A stretch of 64,000 bases of DNA, taken from Cliona cf. orientalis. Lineage: Eukaryota > Porifera > Demospongiae > Clionaida > Clionaidae. This document shows positions 19,801-28,333 of the stretch, piece after piece. The notes beneath the pieces were generated by a model that was not told the origin of the DNA, did no database searches, and saw nothing but the letters and a program-made list of their open reading frames with translations. The DNA lies in assembly GCA_963930775.1 (NCBI GenBank), contig OZ005689.1:18871775-18935774 (forward strand). Reading direction: 5' to 3'. Position 1 is the stretch's first letter. Every line of letters begins with the position of its first letter. The position numbers and the translations under genes were made by a program.

Positions 19801-22294
19801 GCCAGCTGTCATGACATCCATTGCTTCAGAGTTGAAAGACGCTCAATCCACCCTCCCGATCTCAAGTCCTGACAATTACACCAAGACACTCGGATTAGAG
19901 TGGAATTCCACATCTGATCAATTTCGGCTCACTGTGTCAGAACTACCACCGACTGAAGGCTTAACCAAGAGATTGCTCGTCTCTGATGTCGCCAAGACCT
20001 TTGACGTCTTAGGCTGGTACTCGCCCACAATCATAAAAGCAAAAATTCTTCTCCAGATGCTTTGGTCAGAGAAAATTGGCTGGGACGACCCAGTACCGGA
20101 AGCCATAATCGAGCAGTGGTCGCAGTGGAGGAAGCAATTGCCCCTACTTTCAAATCATTGTATACCAAGATGCTATTTTCCCAAGGATACTACTGTCATG
20201 TCAGTACAATTGCATGGCTTTTCAGATGCTTCTGAGAAAGCTTACTCAGGAGTTGTGTACCTCCGGATGGAAGACTCGAGCGGTACAGTACACACGTCAT
20301 TGGTGATGTCAAAAACCAGAGTTGCACCGATCAAGAGACAAACCATCCCACGTCTTGAGCTGTGCGGAGCACTCGTTTTAGCACAATTGCTGTCTCACTG
20401 CAAGGATGTTCTGAAGATACCAATGCAATCTATTTTTGCTTGGACGGACTCTACCATCGTGCTCAGCTGGTTGCAAGGCAATCCTCGCCGCTTCAAGGTG
20501 TATGTGGGCAACCGAGTCGCACAGATTATGGATCTAACCTCACCTGATTGTTGGAGCCATGTCGTTAGTTCAGAAAATCCAGCTGATTGTGCGTCTCGTG
20601 GTATCTTCCCCTCCGAAATTCTTGAACACAACCTATGGTGGAATGGCCCTACTTGGCTCAAGCTCCCGAGATCCTACTGGCCTAAACAATTTGTCGCATC
20701 ACCTGACCCCATCTCTGAAGAAATGTGCACAGTATCGTGTAATACCATTGTAACTACCGACCCCCTCATACCCTTTGACAGATTCGAGAGATTCCATCAA
20801 TACAAACGAGTTATTGCCTGGGTTATTCGATTCATCGATAACTGCAGAGCCAGGAAGCAAAGGCGGAGACGGGATAATGGTCCAATCACTACCATGGAGT
20901 TAAATCGAGCTGAGATCTACTGGTTCTCGATCATGCAACGCTCGCACTTCTACGACGAAATCGAGTATATGAAACGCAACAAAGAAGCGAAAAATGGAAA
21001 AATCCCCATCTCATCATCTAACGTCATCTCTACTCTCAATCCGATTTTAGATGACGATGGCCTTCTTCGAGTTGGAGGGCGGCAGCAAAACGCTAAATTC
21101 ACCTATAACAGTCGTCATCCCATCATATTGCACTCCAAGCATCCCCTCACAAAGCTCATGATACGATCTGAACATTTGCGTCTCCTCCATGGTGGACCAT
21201 TGTTGGTATCTGCGTCTCTCTCCCGTAACTTCCACATAGTTGGTGGAAACCGAGCCATTCGTTCAATCACTCGCAGCTGTGTCACTTACAGACGTAGATC
21301 AGCTAAGCCAAAGCCACAGTTGATGGGGCAATTGCCCGCTGAAAGGATCACACCTGATGCTGTATTCAGTCAAGTTGGAGTGGATTACGCTGGTCCAGTA
21401 TACCTGAAGCAAGGTTCAGTTCGTAAGCCAATCATAGTCAAGGCCTATATATGTGTCTTCGTTTCTTTATCAGTGAAGGCAGTTCATTTGGAACCAGTGT
21501 CTGACTTGACAACCGAGTCCTTCCTAGCCTGCTTGAGAAGATTTATCGCTAGGAGGGGTAAGCCTACACTAATGTGGAGTGATCACGGCACCAACTTCGT
21601 TGGAGCTAATCGTATTCTCAAGGAATTATTGGAATTTCAACACTCCCAGAAAACCAACGAAGTCATTTCCGATTTTTGTTCTAGCCAAGGTATTACCTGG
21701 CAGTTCATTCCTGAAAGGGCTCCTCACTTCGGAGGATTATGGGAGGCTGCAGTGAAGAGCCTCAAGACACACATGTCTCGAGTAGTTGGAAATGCCAAGC
21801 TAAACTTTGAAGAACTAACAACAGTGCTCTCACAGATCGAGGCATGCCTGAACAGTCGTCCACTTGGAACCATGCCACACAACGACGACGACGGCATTGA
21901 AGTACTCACTCCCGGACATTTCATCATCGGACGTCCCATGCAAGCTCTTCCAGATCATGCTCTCTCGTACAAACCCATGCCTATGTTACGCAGATGGTAC
22001 CTTTGTGAAGCTCTGGTGAGACATTTTTGGAACAGGTGGAGCTCCGAGTATGTAACCAGTCTCAGAAAGTACTCGAAGTGGAAGCAACCGAGCAAGAACT
22101 TGCGTAAGGGAGATGTGGTGGTTCTTAGAGAAGATGGCATGGTCCCCACTCAATGGCCGATCGCAAGGATCGTGGAAACACACCAAGGAAAGGATGGGCT
22201 AGTGCGTGTGGTTACCTTGAAAACAAAGAATGGTGTATACACTAGACCCGCTACGAAAGTCGCTCTACTATTGTCATGCGAAGAACATGATTAA
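16802..22294 (+). CDS. BEL/Pao gag-pol polyprotein, 1830 aa
   Basis: Domain order: basic N-terminus and coiled-coil gag (1-210), DUF1759-type gag core (about 222-370), zinc knuckles (CLSCKNERHPLYSC near 423, CLNCLRPGHFVKKC near 457, and a third CKHC-H set), aspartic protease ALLDTGSS (Asp549), reverse transcriptase with YVDD (961-964), RNase H (HGFSDAS, Asp1142; RLELCGAL; WTDSTIVLSWL), integrase zinc region (about 1450-1500), DDE core (Asp1528, Asp1594, Glu1648), then a DUF5641-like C-terminus. It acts in virus-like particles to copy and integrate the element. Oddity: the integrase HHCC motif reads CVTY (residues 1493-1496), Tyr (TAC) in place of the last zinc-binding Cys (TGC), one G-to-A transition. 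Otherwise apparently intact. Confidence 0.93.
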   Translation: MAEDLNFHKKRRRVTRSSLTKLSTKVTELEANRSSPDALYNAQNVASKLKTLDAEFRDHQLKIMDLTTTEEALTEEQQALDDHEDIISELSIRVQRLIAFVTPSASSDALKLSTKRLTLLQGKLKDIDTAVKGMDDDEDNICALEEYRDQIAGLKGELSEIKTAILGSDAGTDDPVMNAQAEVDKLAFECLLAIKKRLRSSTVAHPATSSETSATKLPKLEVPVFHGDILQWKSYWEQFSVSVHDRLNLTKAEKLVYLQNSIKDKTAKGLIEGLTRSSEHYDEAVKCLLSRYDRPRVIHQAHVRRIVDAPPLKEGTGKEIRQLHDLVVQHLRALKALGHEPSKPFITSLLEMKLDSTTMFEWQRHSQEHSDVPDYQILLDFLNLRAQAAEASSDKKRPTREPSKPTRQVTSLVSNATPTDSNCLSCKNERHPLYSCSKFRSLPHADKVDLLKSNNHCLNCLRPGHFVKKCKSLNRCKHCQRPHHTLLHKDVRDESSTTPVPNTSPIPPQSNSTVVPANHASISSNMLLMTCRVAVETPQGAVNARALLDTGSSASFVSERLAQSLRLHRHTQNARICGIAGLPHSDGKQSIARFAILSTVSPSKRFNINAIIVPQVTCDLPVLPITPNQDWKHLEDIQLADPDYAKPGKVDILLGVETFVEAIRHGRRSGSHNSPTALETEFGWVLAGSTGGNTQSRTVASHHVSVLTGDDILRQFWEVEEKTVANSTLTLEERSVLDHFQSAHSRTPEGRFVVPLPKRPMTVKLGESRAQAVRRFLSFEKSLHTRRQFHEVEEVIEEYFIKRHAEEVPLTDLEKPPEEVFYLPIHIVRKETSTTTKVRAVFDASAKTSTGISLNDILLVGPTVHPPLLDVLIRFRFHRVALVADISRMYRAVQLSESDKDLHRFVWRKDPKSPLKDFRMTRITFGVSSSSFIANMCIKQNALDLAAEYPNAAEEIGKSFYVDDCLTGSDSSERAVALQKELQELLGRGGFLLRKWNSSEPAVMTSIASELKDAQSTLPISSPDNYTKTLGLEWNSTSDQFRLTVSELPPTEGLTKRLLVSDVAKTFDVLGWYSPTIIKAKILLQMLWSEKIGWDDPVPEAIIEQWSQWRKQLPLLSNHCIPRCYFPKDTTVMSVQLHGFSDASEKAYSGVVYLRMEDSSGTVHTSLVMSKTRVAPIKRQTIPRLELCGALVLAQLLSHCKDVLKIPMQSIFAWTDSTIVLSWLQGNPRRFKVYVGNRVAQIMDLTSPDCWSHVVSSENPADCASRGIFPSEILEHNLWWNGPTWLKLPRSYWPKQFVASPDPISEEMCTVSCNTIVTTDPLIPFDRFERFHQYKRVIAWVIRFIDNCRARKQRRRRDNGPITTMELNRAEIYWFSIMQRSHFYDEIEYMKRNKEAKNGKIPISSSNVISTLNPILDDDGLLRVGGRQQNAKFTYNSRHPIILHSKHPLTKLMIRSEHLRLLHGGPLLVSASLSRNFHIVGGNRAIRSITRSCVTYRRRSAKPKPQLMGQLPAERITPDAVFSQVGVDYAGPVYLKQGSVRKPIIVKAYICVFVSLSVKAVHLEPVSDLTTESFLACLRRFIARRGKPTLMWSDHGTNFVGANRILKELLEFQHSQKTNEVISDFCSSQGITWQFIPERAPHFGGLWEAAVKSLKTHMSRVVGNAKLNFEELTTVLSQIEACLNSRPLGTMPHNDDDGIEVLTPGHFIIGRPMQALPDHALSYKPMPMLRRWYLCEALVRHFWNRWSSEYVTSLRKYSKWKQPSKNLRKGDVVVLREDGMVPTQWPIARIVETHQGKDGLVRVVTLKTKNGVYTRPATKVALLLSCEEHD

Positions 22295-22359
22295 CTGACT
22301 TAATGTGTAGTTGATTTGTACTCAAACTTTTGTAAGACACTAGGTCTTGGCCGGCGGTA

Positions 22360-22532
22360 TGTTAAAGACTTATTGGTAATGATCGTTATTCCTAAAAATC
22401 ATTTGTGCTAAAGCTGTGATGTTTAAAATTTTCTGTATGTATAATTAGAACGAGTCATGAAATTTTTGAACACTTGGTAGTTTTGCATGCTGAGTGAATC
22501 TGTTTGCATCCAAGTAGGAAATCACATAAACA
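22360..22532 (+). repeat. BEL 3' LTR
   Basis: 173 bp matching the 5' LTR. It is preceded by a G-rich GGCCGGCGGTA, the likely polypurine-like plus-strand priming region. Confidence 0.95.
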
Positions 22533-23503
22533 ACAGCGGACTTCCACATAGGCACCACTAAGGTGCCTTTAGCGTTACAGAGTTCTGCATGCCTCAATGC
22601 TCTACCAACAAGGTATAATGGTGGCACCAGCCAGCATACTTCATTTGCCCAATTAACTGTGAAGGTATCCACAGCCTCAGCACCTGGACACCAGAATCTA
22701 CTATGGAACCGTGCTACTTGACTGTTATGTGAAGTTGCAAAACAATCAAGCGTGTGGGAGCCCCAAGATAAATTGACAAAATCAAAGAAATCAGTATCAA
22801 TCATCCCATCGTCAAAATCTTGGATCCTACTGAGATAATCAGCTAACTCATTTTGGGATCTCGGAATCCATTCCATCTCCAATTTGATTCCATTCTGAAA
22901 ATAGATCTCATAAATAGCCATAGCACCATCTTGCAAGTGTGGCTTTTTACTGCCCGACTGCACTATACGTGTCACATTCTGGTTATCTGTAAACCACTTC
23001 ACGATATGGCCCCTCAACTTGGGAGCCAAGGAACACAACACCTGATAAACAGCCTTCAGTTCTCTCCAGGTGGAACTCAATTGGGCTTCATGCTGTGACC
23101 ATGACCCCTGCACAAACTCTGACCCTACTTCCACAGAATACCCACCATAACCATAACCAGAATCACTTGCATCTGAGAATACTACCCGAGTAGCTCCGGA
23201 CTTGAACCAAATAGGCTGACCATTTAAGGCAGCTACATTGCTCTGCCAGAAACGGAGTTCTTCCCTAGCATCCTCGGTGAGGGCAACCCAAACATTCCAG
23301 GAAAAATAACTATTGATTACAGCATACAGTGCCCTAGTACGCAGTCGAGCAATAGGACCCAAAGCCAAGCTCATGGACATTATCTGGCCAACGACACTAG
23401 CACTAGCAACAGCTCGTATGGGTACCCTATTAGGATGAGTGATACCAAGGGCGCTAACCTTTAGCCGCTCAATCTTTTCATCGGGAACATGGAAACATCC
23501 CAA
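22533..23503 (-). pseudogene. YR element RNase H and methyltransferase-like region
   Basis: Minus-strand frame with RNase H landmarks VFSDASDSGYG, STWRELKAVYQV, KWFTDNQNV and NELADYLSR (the D-E-D-D set). It is followed by HTLDCFATSHNSQVARFHSRFW and EVCWLVPPLYLV, the block that in DIRS-type elements is annotated as a Dam-like methyltransferase domain. This order supports the DIRS/PAT group over Ngaro. The frame is cut on the left by the BEL insertion. Confidence 0.8.
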
Positions 23504-23511
23504 AGCCAGAT

Positions 23512-25152
23512 CTATGGTAAACCCAAGCCAATTCCCGGATGAAGTTTGGACTTGCTCAGATTGAGTACAAAACCCGCCTCTCCAAGATCCGCTTGGATGG
23601 CTGTGCTATGCTTCTCTGCTTCCTCTAAAGTAGAAGCAGCACAAATGCCATATTCGATATACACAATGACCCGTCTACCTTTGGACCGCCAGAACTTTAC
23701 GAGTGGCCTGAGCAATTTTGTGAAAACATAGCAAGCTGTATATACTAAGGCCAAAGGGAAGGACTCGGAACATGAAAAATTGTCTACGCTGTCCAGGCCC
23801 ATTCCACGAGAAACCAAGATACGGCCAACAATCCTGATTAATGTCGACATGATGGTATCCTGACTTCAAATCAAATGTAATCATAAAGTCACTCTTCTGA
23901 GATAGTGATGGGATAACATTTGTGACCGGATTTGGGAAAACCCTCCGTAACGAATTTTTTCTGAAAATCAAGTTTGATGTATGGTTGATAAGCTCTACCA
24001 TAGAGCTAACCCGCGTTCAAGTTTTAGGCCGATCGCGCGCTTCGTTGTGGAGATACAGCACTTTGTTTGCGATCGCGCCACACCCCCAATAATCGAGAAA
24101 TTACGGTCTAAAGGCGTTGCTATGCACGCGTATGGCGTTTCCGCATACTACGCGTGACCCGGAAATCAATTAAATGGACCTGGGCGGAGCCGTTCAAAAT
24201 GAACGTAAAGATCGAGCAAGAGTTGAATTTCGTTGTTGATAACGACAGCCGATTGTTCTTAGATGCCCAAGAAGCTAAAAAGGTGAGCGAACGTACAGTA
24301 GATCGATGAATCTAGCTGTATCTAGGTAGAGAATTCTAATTACCGCCCATAGCAACGGGCTCCGTGTACGGTGGCTATGCCGACTAGGTGGGTCAAAATG
24401 AAGGCTTATTTCGCCTTCGTATAGCACGACTAGCCTCCGTAGAAGACGGCAACAGTCAGAAGAAGGGTTGTTCCACATGTATATGATAAAATCTGGACTT
24501 TGACAAATTTCTACCTGAGCTACTAAAAACGCGCATTGCGCGACTTGCGCGCGGATCCCTTACGGAGGGTTTTCCCAAATCCGGTCACATTTAGGCCCTC
24601 GTATTTGAACTTGTACCGGACCAAGTACTGATTTACATAGTGAAGATCAATGACAAGCCTCTGTTTCCCCTTAGCATTGGTTGCAACCTGGAGGGGACTA
24701 CATACCAAAGGACATTCATCACACTCTACTACACACCTGGCAAGCAGAAGCTCTCGAATGGAATCAGACACAAAGGCCGCATTATCTAGGGCAGAACGGT
24801 GATTCTGCATGCATACAGGTGGAGGTAACCTAATAAAGGGGAGTCGGTACCCGGAATGGATAATTCCTAGCACAAACTCAGACGCCTGCAACTTTTCCTC
24901 CCAGAATTTCAGACACTTCTTAAGCCTTCCTTGGACTGAAACAGGGGCTTGAACTAACTCAGCTGCACAAGACTGAGGGAGGGCATTCACTAAATCTGCT
25001 TGAGATGCTAAACCAGCTCCCACATTTGCCGTAAAATAGGGAGGGGCTAGAGAATGAGGATCCATGTCCATAAACCAGACATAGGCACCAACATCTGAAA
25101 TCAAGTAATACATTCTATGATAGCCATCCATATAATATAATGATGTAAGCAT
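23512..25152 (-). pseudogene. YR element reverse transcriptase, split by a MITE
   Basis: The N-terminal part (25152-24589) contains RLPPPVCMQNHRSAL and KGKQRLVIDLHYVNQY. After the MITE, the RT continues with FDLKSGYHHVDINQD and RVLPFGLSI. A frameshift near 23730 leads to the active-site block VIVYIEYGI, where DIRS-type RTs normally have Y-[IL]-D-D-G: both catalytic aspartates are gone. A second shift near 23515 leads to the RNase H frame. The gene is therefore catalytically dead irrespective of the insertion. Confidence 0.8.
23922..24588. mobile_element. MITE with 28-bp TIR and 4-bp ATTT duplication (copy 2)
   Basis: Termini GTGACCGGATTTGGGAAAAC and its complement, with a perfect TIR of about 28 bp; ATTT at 23918-23921 and 24589-24592. 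Colinear with the copy at 2068-2725. Inserted in the RT frame of the YR element, whose reading continues across the empty site. Confidence 0.85.
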
Positions 25153-25436
25153 CTTTTATACTACCAGTTAGCTATAGATCTACCAACAGGGAAAATGAAT
25201 CAGGTGCCAGGGAACTTTGATATTAACAAACAAATCAGGAAGCACAATAACCCGACATGCATGACCATGCAAATAAACACAACCAGACAGACTCTAATAC
25301 AGCAGGCACGTCGACTCATTAATTAGCCTAACATGACCCATCATGAACATCAAGTAAATCAGAAAATAGAAGCAAGTATGACAAATCTAATACTGCAGTC
25401 CAGCACAACAATTATTAATAGCTACATCATCCAGTT

Positions 25437-26228
25437 CTACCTGCTCACACCACCCGGAACTTTACCAACCAACTTCAGACAGTATTTCCTATAGTGGCCT
25501 GGCATGCCACACTCAAAACAAGGGCCAATCGCTGATGGGTTCACCCCGGCTTGGGTCTGGTTTCTGTTGAAACCATGCTGCGGAGGAGCAGCCACAGCAG
25601 AGTACATATTATTGGCAGGCTGAGGGATAAACTGACTGGCCCCTGCGGCCAAACCACCAGGAATATTTCTGGGCCCTTGAAAATTCCATGGATTCCGCCT
25701 AGGAAAATTCTTCCTGGCTGACCCTCTGCCCCCTCTCTGAGCAGACTTCAACTTCTTCCCTGCACGAGCATCCGCCCGCAACAATCGCTTCTCATCGTCC
25801 TCATTATCAGCCAACTCGTCCTCAACATACTCGTCCACCGTGGCCCACCCATTTTCAGACCTGTCCGCTATTCTTATGTGCTTCTAACGTTCATTAATTA
25901 ACTTCTCACCTTCCTCCAACAGTTGCTTGGCCTTCTCCACTGCCACACGCTGTTCATCCAAGGCGGAGCGAGCCTCCGAAAGCTTAAGCCGCACCTCTTC
26001 GTTGTGATGGAATTGCTTTTCGTGTCCCTTTTTCCCGAATGATGGAATTTTCTCAAGCTTAATTTTCTTGACCAACTTCTCATTAGCTGCCTCTCTCTCA
26101 GTGGATAGCTCCCGCTTCATCACCGCCAGCTCATCCTTCATTCCCTGCTGCATTGCCACCATCAACGTCGCCATTTGAGCGTCGGAAATTCCCGACGAGG
26201 AAGGCGGAGCACCATTACCAGTGGCCAT
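25437..26228 (-). pseudogene. YR element gag-like ORF1
   Basis: Starts at ATG 26228 with a 114-codon frame (residues 30-110 rich in Lys/Glu, predicted coiled coil), then in another frame (25838-25437) an acidic segment, an Arg/Gly-rich stretch and one CCHC zinc knuckle CFECGMPGHYRKYC. This is the arrangement of DIRS-like gag proteins, which package the element RNA. A stop/frame change around 25860-25890 separates the two parts, so it is either spliced or broken. Confidence 0.6.
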
Positions 26229-26261
26229 AACGGAGCGAGGAAAGACGAAGTGGACGAGTTC

Positions 26262-26476
26262 ACCAGGGCTGGTTGAGGCTCTTAGCAGCTGAATTGCCGA
26301 GACTGCACTCGGATAGCCCGCCAGCCATTTAAATACCCAACCAACCAGATTGCATGCACATGCCTACCACGCATACGTGCGCCAATAGTCTGTCCCCGGC
26401 AGCGCATGCGCATCGGATGCAATCCATGAGAGCAATTTTCTTTCTAATTCGCATGCTCAAACGATAGAAAATACAT
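26262..26476 (-). repeat. Split direct repeat A1 of the YR element
   Basis: 215-bp copy of A2 at the 5' end of the element; its outer base (26476) touches LINE sequence (26477). Confidence 0.85.
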
Positions 26477-27271
26477 TTCTTTCTTCGTAAGTATGGCATT
26501 AAGGTGGTAGAAACTCTCCTGGTTGACGAAACCTCTTGATCCTACTTCCATGGTGATAAGATCGACCACAAATCCCTTCTCTTCTATCTCTTCAACTAAT
26601 TCCATATACTTCTCCTCTTTTCTTAGCTGGGCATCCTTGAAGTTTGTCTCAAAGCATACTGTCAGCTCCACTATTGTGGCCGACATCGTTAGATTACTAC
26701 AGGCTACCAGGTCGGGACGTAGGTCAGAAAGGGCCAGGCTTGATGGGAGATGGTATTGGTCACTATTGGGTAAATCCGCCAGGACTGTGACATCCTCTGG
26801 AACTTGATTCTGGACGAAACTGGAGATGATCTGTAGGATTTTATCATGCCTATTGTTGTACCTGCGCAGATTTAATGCTACTTTGCAATTACTCAAAATG
26901 TGGCAAAGTGTTTGTCTCTTGCCACAGAGCTTGCATGCTGCCGACAAGTTGGCACTCTTCCTCCACAGGGACAGGTTTGTGTTATGTGGCAATGTGTCAC
27001 TAGCGGCATTGAGGGCAAACTTCATTAGTGTTGATGGTAATGATTGAGTGGATCTGGCCCATATGGATGCTGCATCTTGGTGGATGATCTTAAAGAGCTT
27101 GCCTTGGACTTCCAGGGAGAGGCTGTGCTTCATGCGCTCACTCTGAGTGTTGTTCTCAACCAAGCTCTTTGCCACTCTCGAGACTGCCTTCCGTGTTGCT
27201 CCAGGGTCTGTTGCGAAGGCCTATTGCGCAATCGTGTTGGGTCGGAACTTTGAGCGTTGTTGGTGTTGTTC
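26477..27271 (-). mobile_element. R2-like LINE, C-terminal domain (piece 2 of 3)
   Basis: The frame on the minus strand shows a CCHC zinc motif CKLCGKRQTLCHILSNC (C-x2-C-x7-H-x4-C, the spacing used by R2-type elements), then SDLRPDLVAC and IVELTVCFE, which look like the R/K-PD...(D/E)-x-K core of the restriction-like endonuclease, then KDAQLRKEEKYMELVEEI and VEVGSRGF-type ending. An in-frame TAG lies near 27222. The right border (27271/27272) is the insertion point of the Tnp2/BEN transposon; the frame goes on at 47870. Confidence 0.8.
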
Positions 27272-27470
27272 CCCGTATAAAACGTTCGGCGATCAATGTC
27301 AAAAAATCGCTCAAGAGCACAAACAGAGTTGCGCATCGCGATTTCAAGCGATCGTTCGCTGAAAATCGACCAGGATCGCCGATAATTGGAATGGCACGAT
27401 CGATCGCGATCATCAGCGAATCCCAAGGTCGTACGAGAATGCTAAAAAACGCAACTGAGACACCTCCACT
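27272..27470. promoter_or_regulatory. Left subterminal repeat region of the BEN transposon
   Basis: CGGCGATC, GCGATCGTTCGCT, GGATCGCCGAT and ACGATCGATCGCGATC occur within about 150 bp. Inverted counterparts (AGCGAACGATCGCG, CATCGGCGAT, GCACGATCGG) occur at 47695-47800. Clustered subterminal words are the usual binding sites of transposon-encoded proteins in CACTA elements; here that role is inferred. Confidence 0.5.
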
Positions 27471-27957
27471 ATATAGCCGAGACCCCCCCCCTACTATGCT
27501 GAGACTCACCATGTACACTGTCCCGGTGTTGTTGTTCGCCGGTCCCCTAACACTAAATAACCGCGCACCCATCCCGAGAGCACCTAGTTGAATTTTATCC
27601 TGACGAGACATACACTCGGGGGCAGCGCGCTAGCTAGACTTTTACAGCCGCCTGTTTTCATAGTATAGCCTAGTAGCCAGTGGAATACAAGGTTTACCGG
27701 ATTAATCAACAGCACACTATATGATCTAGCCTTGTACCCACGCCTGGGTACGCGGCTAACTATGATCGTACTCACAACTTCAATTTCCTCGACGTTCGTC
27801 TTCGTCTGCTATGGCCATAGTTACCAAGACTTGCCTGTCAAACCACACCCACTAGGCTACTGACATAAAATTAATGCAATGAACCCTGCCCTTCAATTCT
27901 GCTGCAGTATACAGATCTATCAAAGTTGCACTTACAAAAATAAAATTAAAATAATAC
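27471..27957. other. 3'-flanking region of the Tnp2-like gene, no gene
   Basis: Non-coding part of the BEN transposon between its left subterminal region and the gypsy insertion; a C run at about 27485-27492. Nothing else recognised. Confidence 0.4.
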
Positions 27958-28257
27958 TGTAACGTTCTCGTATAGTTACCAGTTATAAACCTAGTTGCTT
28001 GCTGCACGCGACGTATACTTCACTTAGCACACAGAACATATATTATTGAGACTCAAAGATAGAATAGTTATGCATGCACAATACACTATAATATGTGATA
28101 CAGAAGAACAAAAGAACCGGCTGCGCAGGGCGCTAGAAACAAAGGGACCGTATGCGCTAAGGCGCATGGCCCGAATGACAATGATTACATCACTAATAAT
28201 TACACCAGGAAGTAAATATAACTCAGGATGTAAACATGGATAATTGCAAACACTACA
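27958..28257 (-). repeat. Gypsy 3' LTR
   Basis: 300 bp; plus-strand reading starts TGTAACGTTCTCGTATAGTT and ends GCAAACACTACA. Confidence 0.95.
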
Positions 28258-28333
28258 ATCCTCCCTCCTAAGTTTACAAATAAGGGATCCACACAACTCA
28301 GTAACTAATCACAAAAATCAACTAAAAATAAGT

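Larger units (their letters stand above)
16498..22532 (+). mobile_element. Complete BEL/Pao LTR retrotransposon
   Basis: Two 173-bp LTRs (16498-16670 and 22360-22532), TG...CA ended, identical as far as I can read, enclose one 1830-codon open frame. A 5-bp duplication ACAGC lies at 16493-16497 and 22533-22537. Identical LTRs and an uninterrupted frame mean a very recent insertion, into the already decayed YR element. A primer-binding site follows the 5' LTR. No envelope gene is present. Confidence 0.95.
13747..26476 (-). mobile_element. YR retroelement (DIRS/PAT-like) with split direct repeats
   Basis: Read on the minus strand the order is A1 (26476-26262), gag-like frame, RT-RNase H-methyltransferase-like frame, tyrosine recombinase, B1 (14569-14481), A2 (14480-14265), B2 (13835-13747). 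This A1-ORFs-B1-A2-B2 arrangement is the split-direct-repeat architecture of PAT/Ngaro-type YR elements. There is no target duplication: the host LINE reading frame runs directly from 26477 to 13746, as expected for recombinase-mediated insertion. Without the nested BEL and MITE the element is about 6.0 kb. RT and recombinase genes carry frameshifts, a stop and active-site loss, so the copy is dead. Confidence 0.85.

Noticed and set aside
22445-22532. Apparent C-terminal extension of the YR element protein into the BEL LTR
   Set aside because: The BEL target duplication places the true continuation at 16497 and leftward; the extension is LTR sequence read in frame by chance.
27147-27591. Overlapping open frames on both strands near 27.2-27.6 kb
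   Set aside because: They lie across the LINE/transposon junction and the GATCG-rich subterminal region; no conserved motif.
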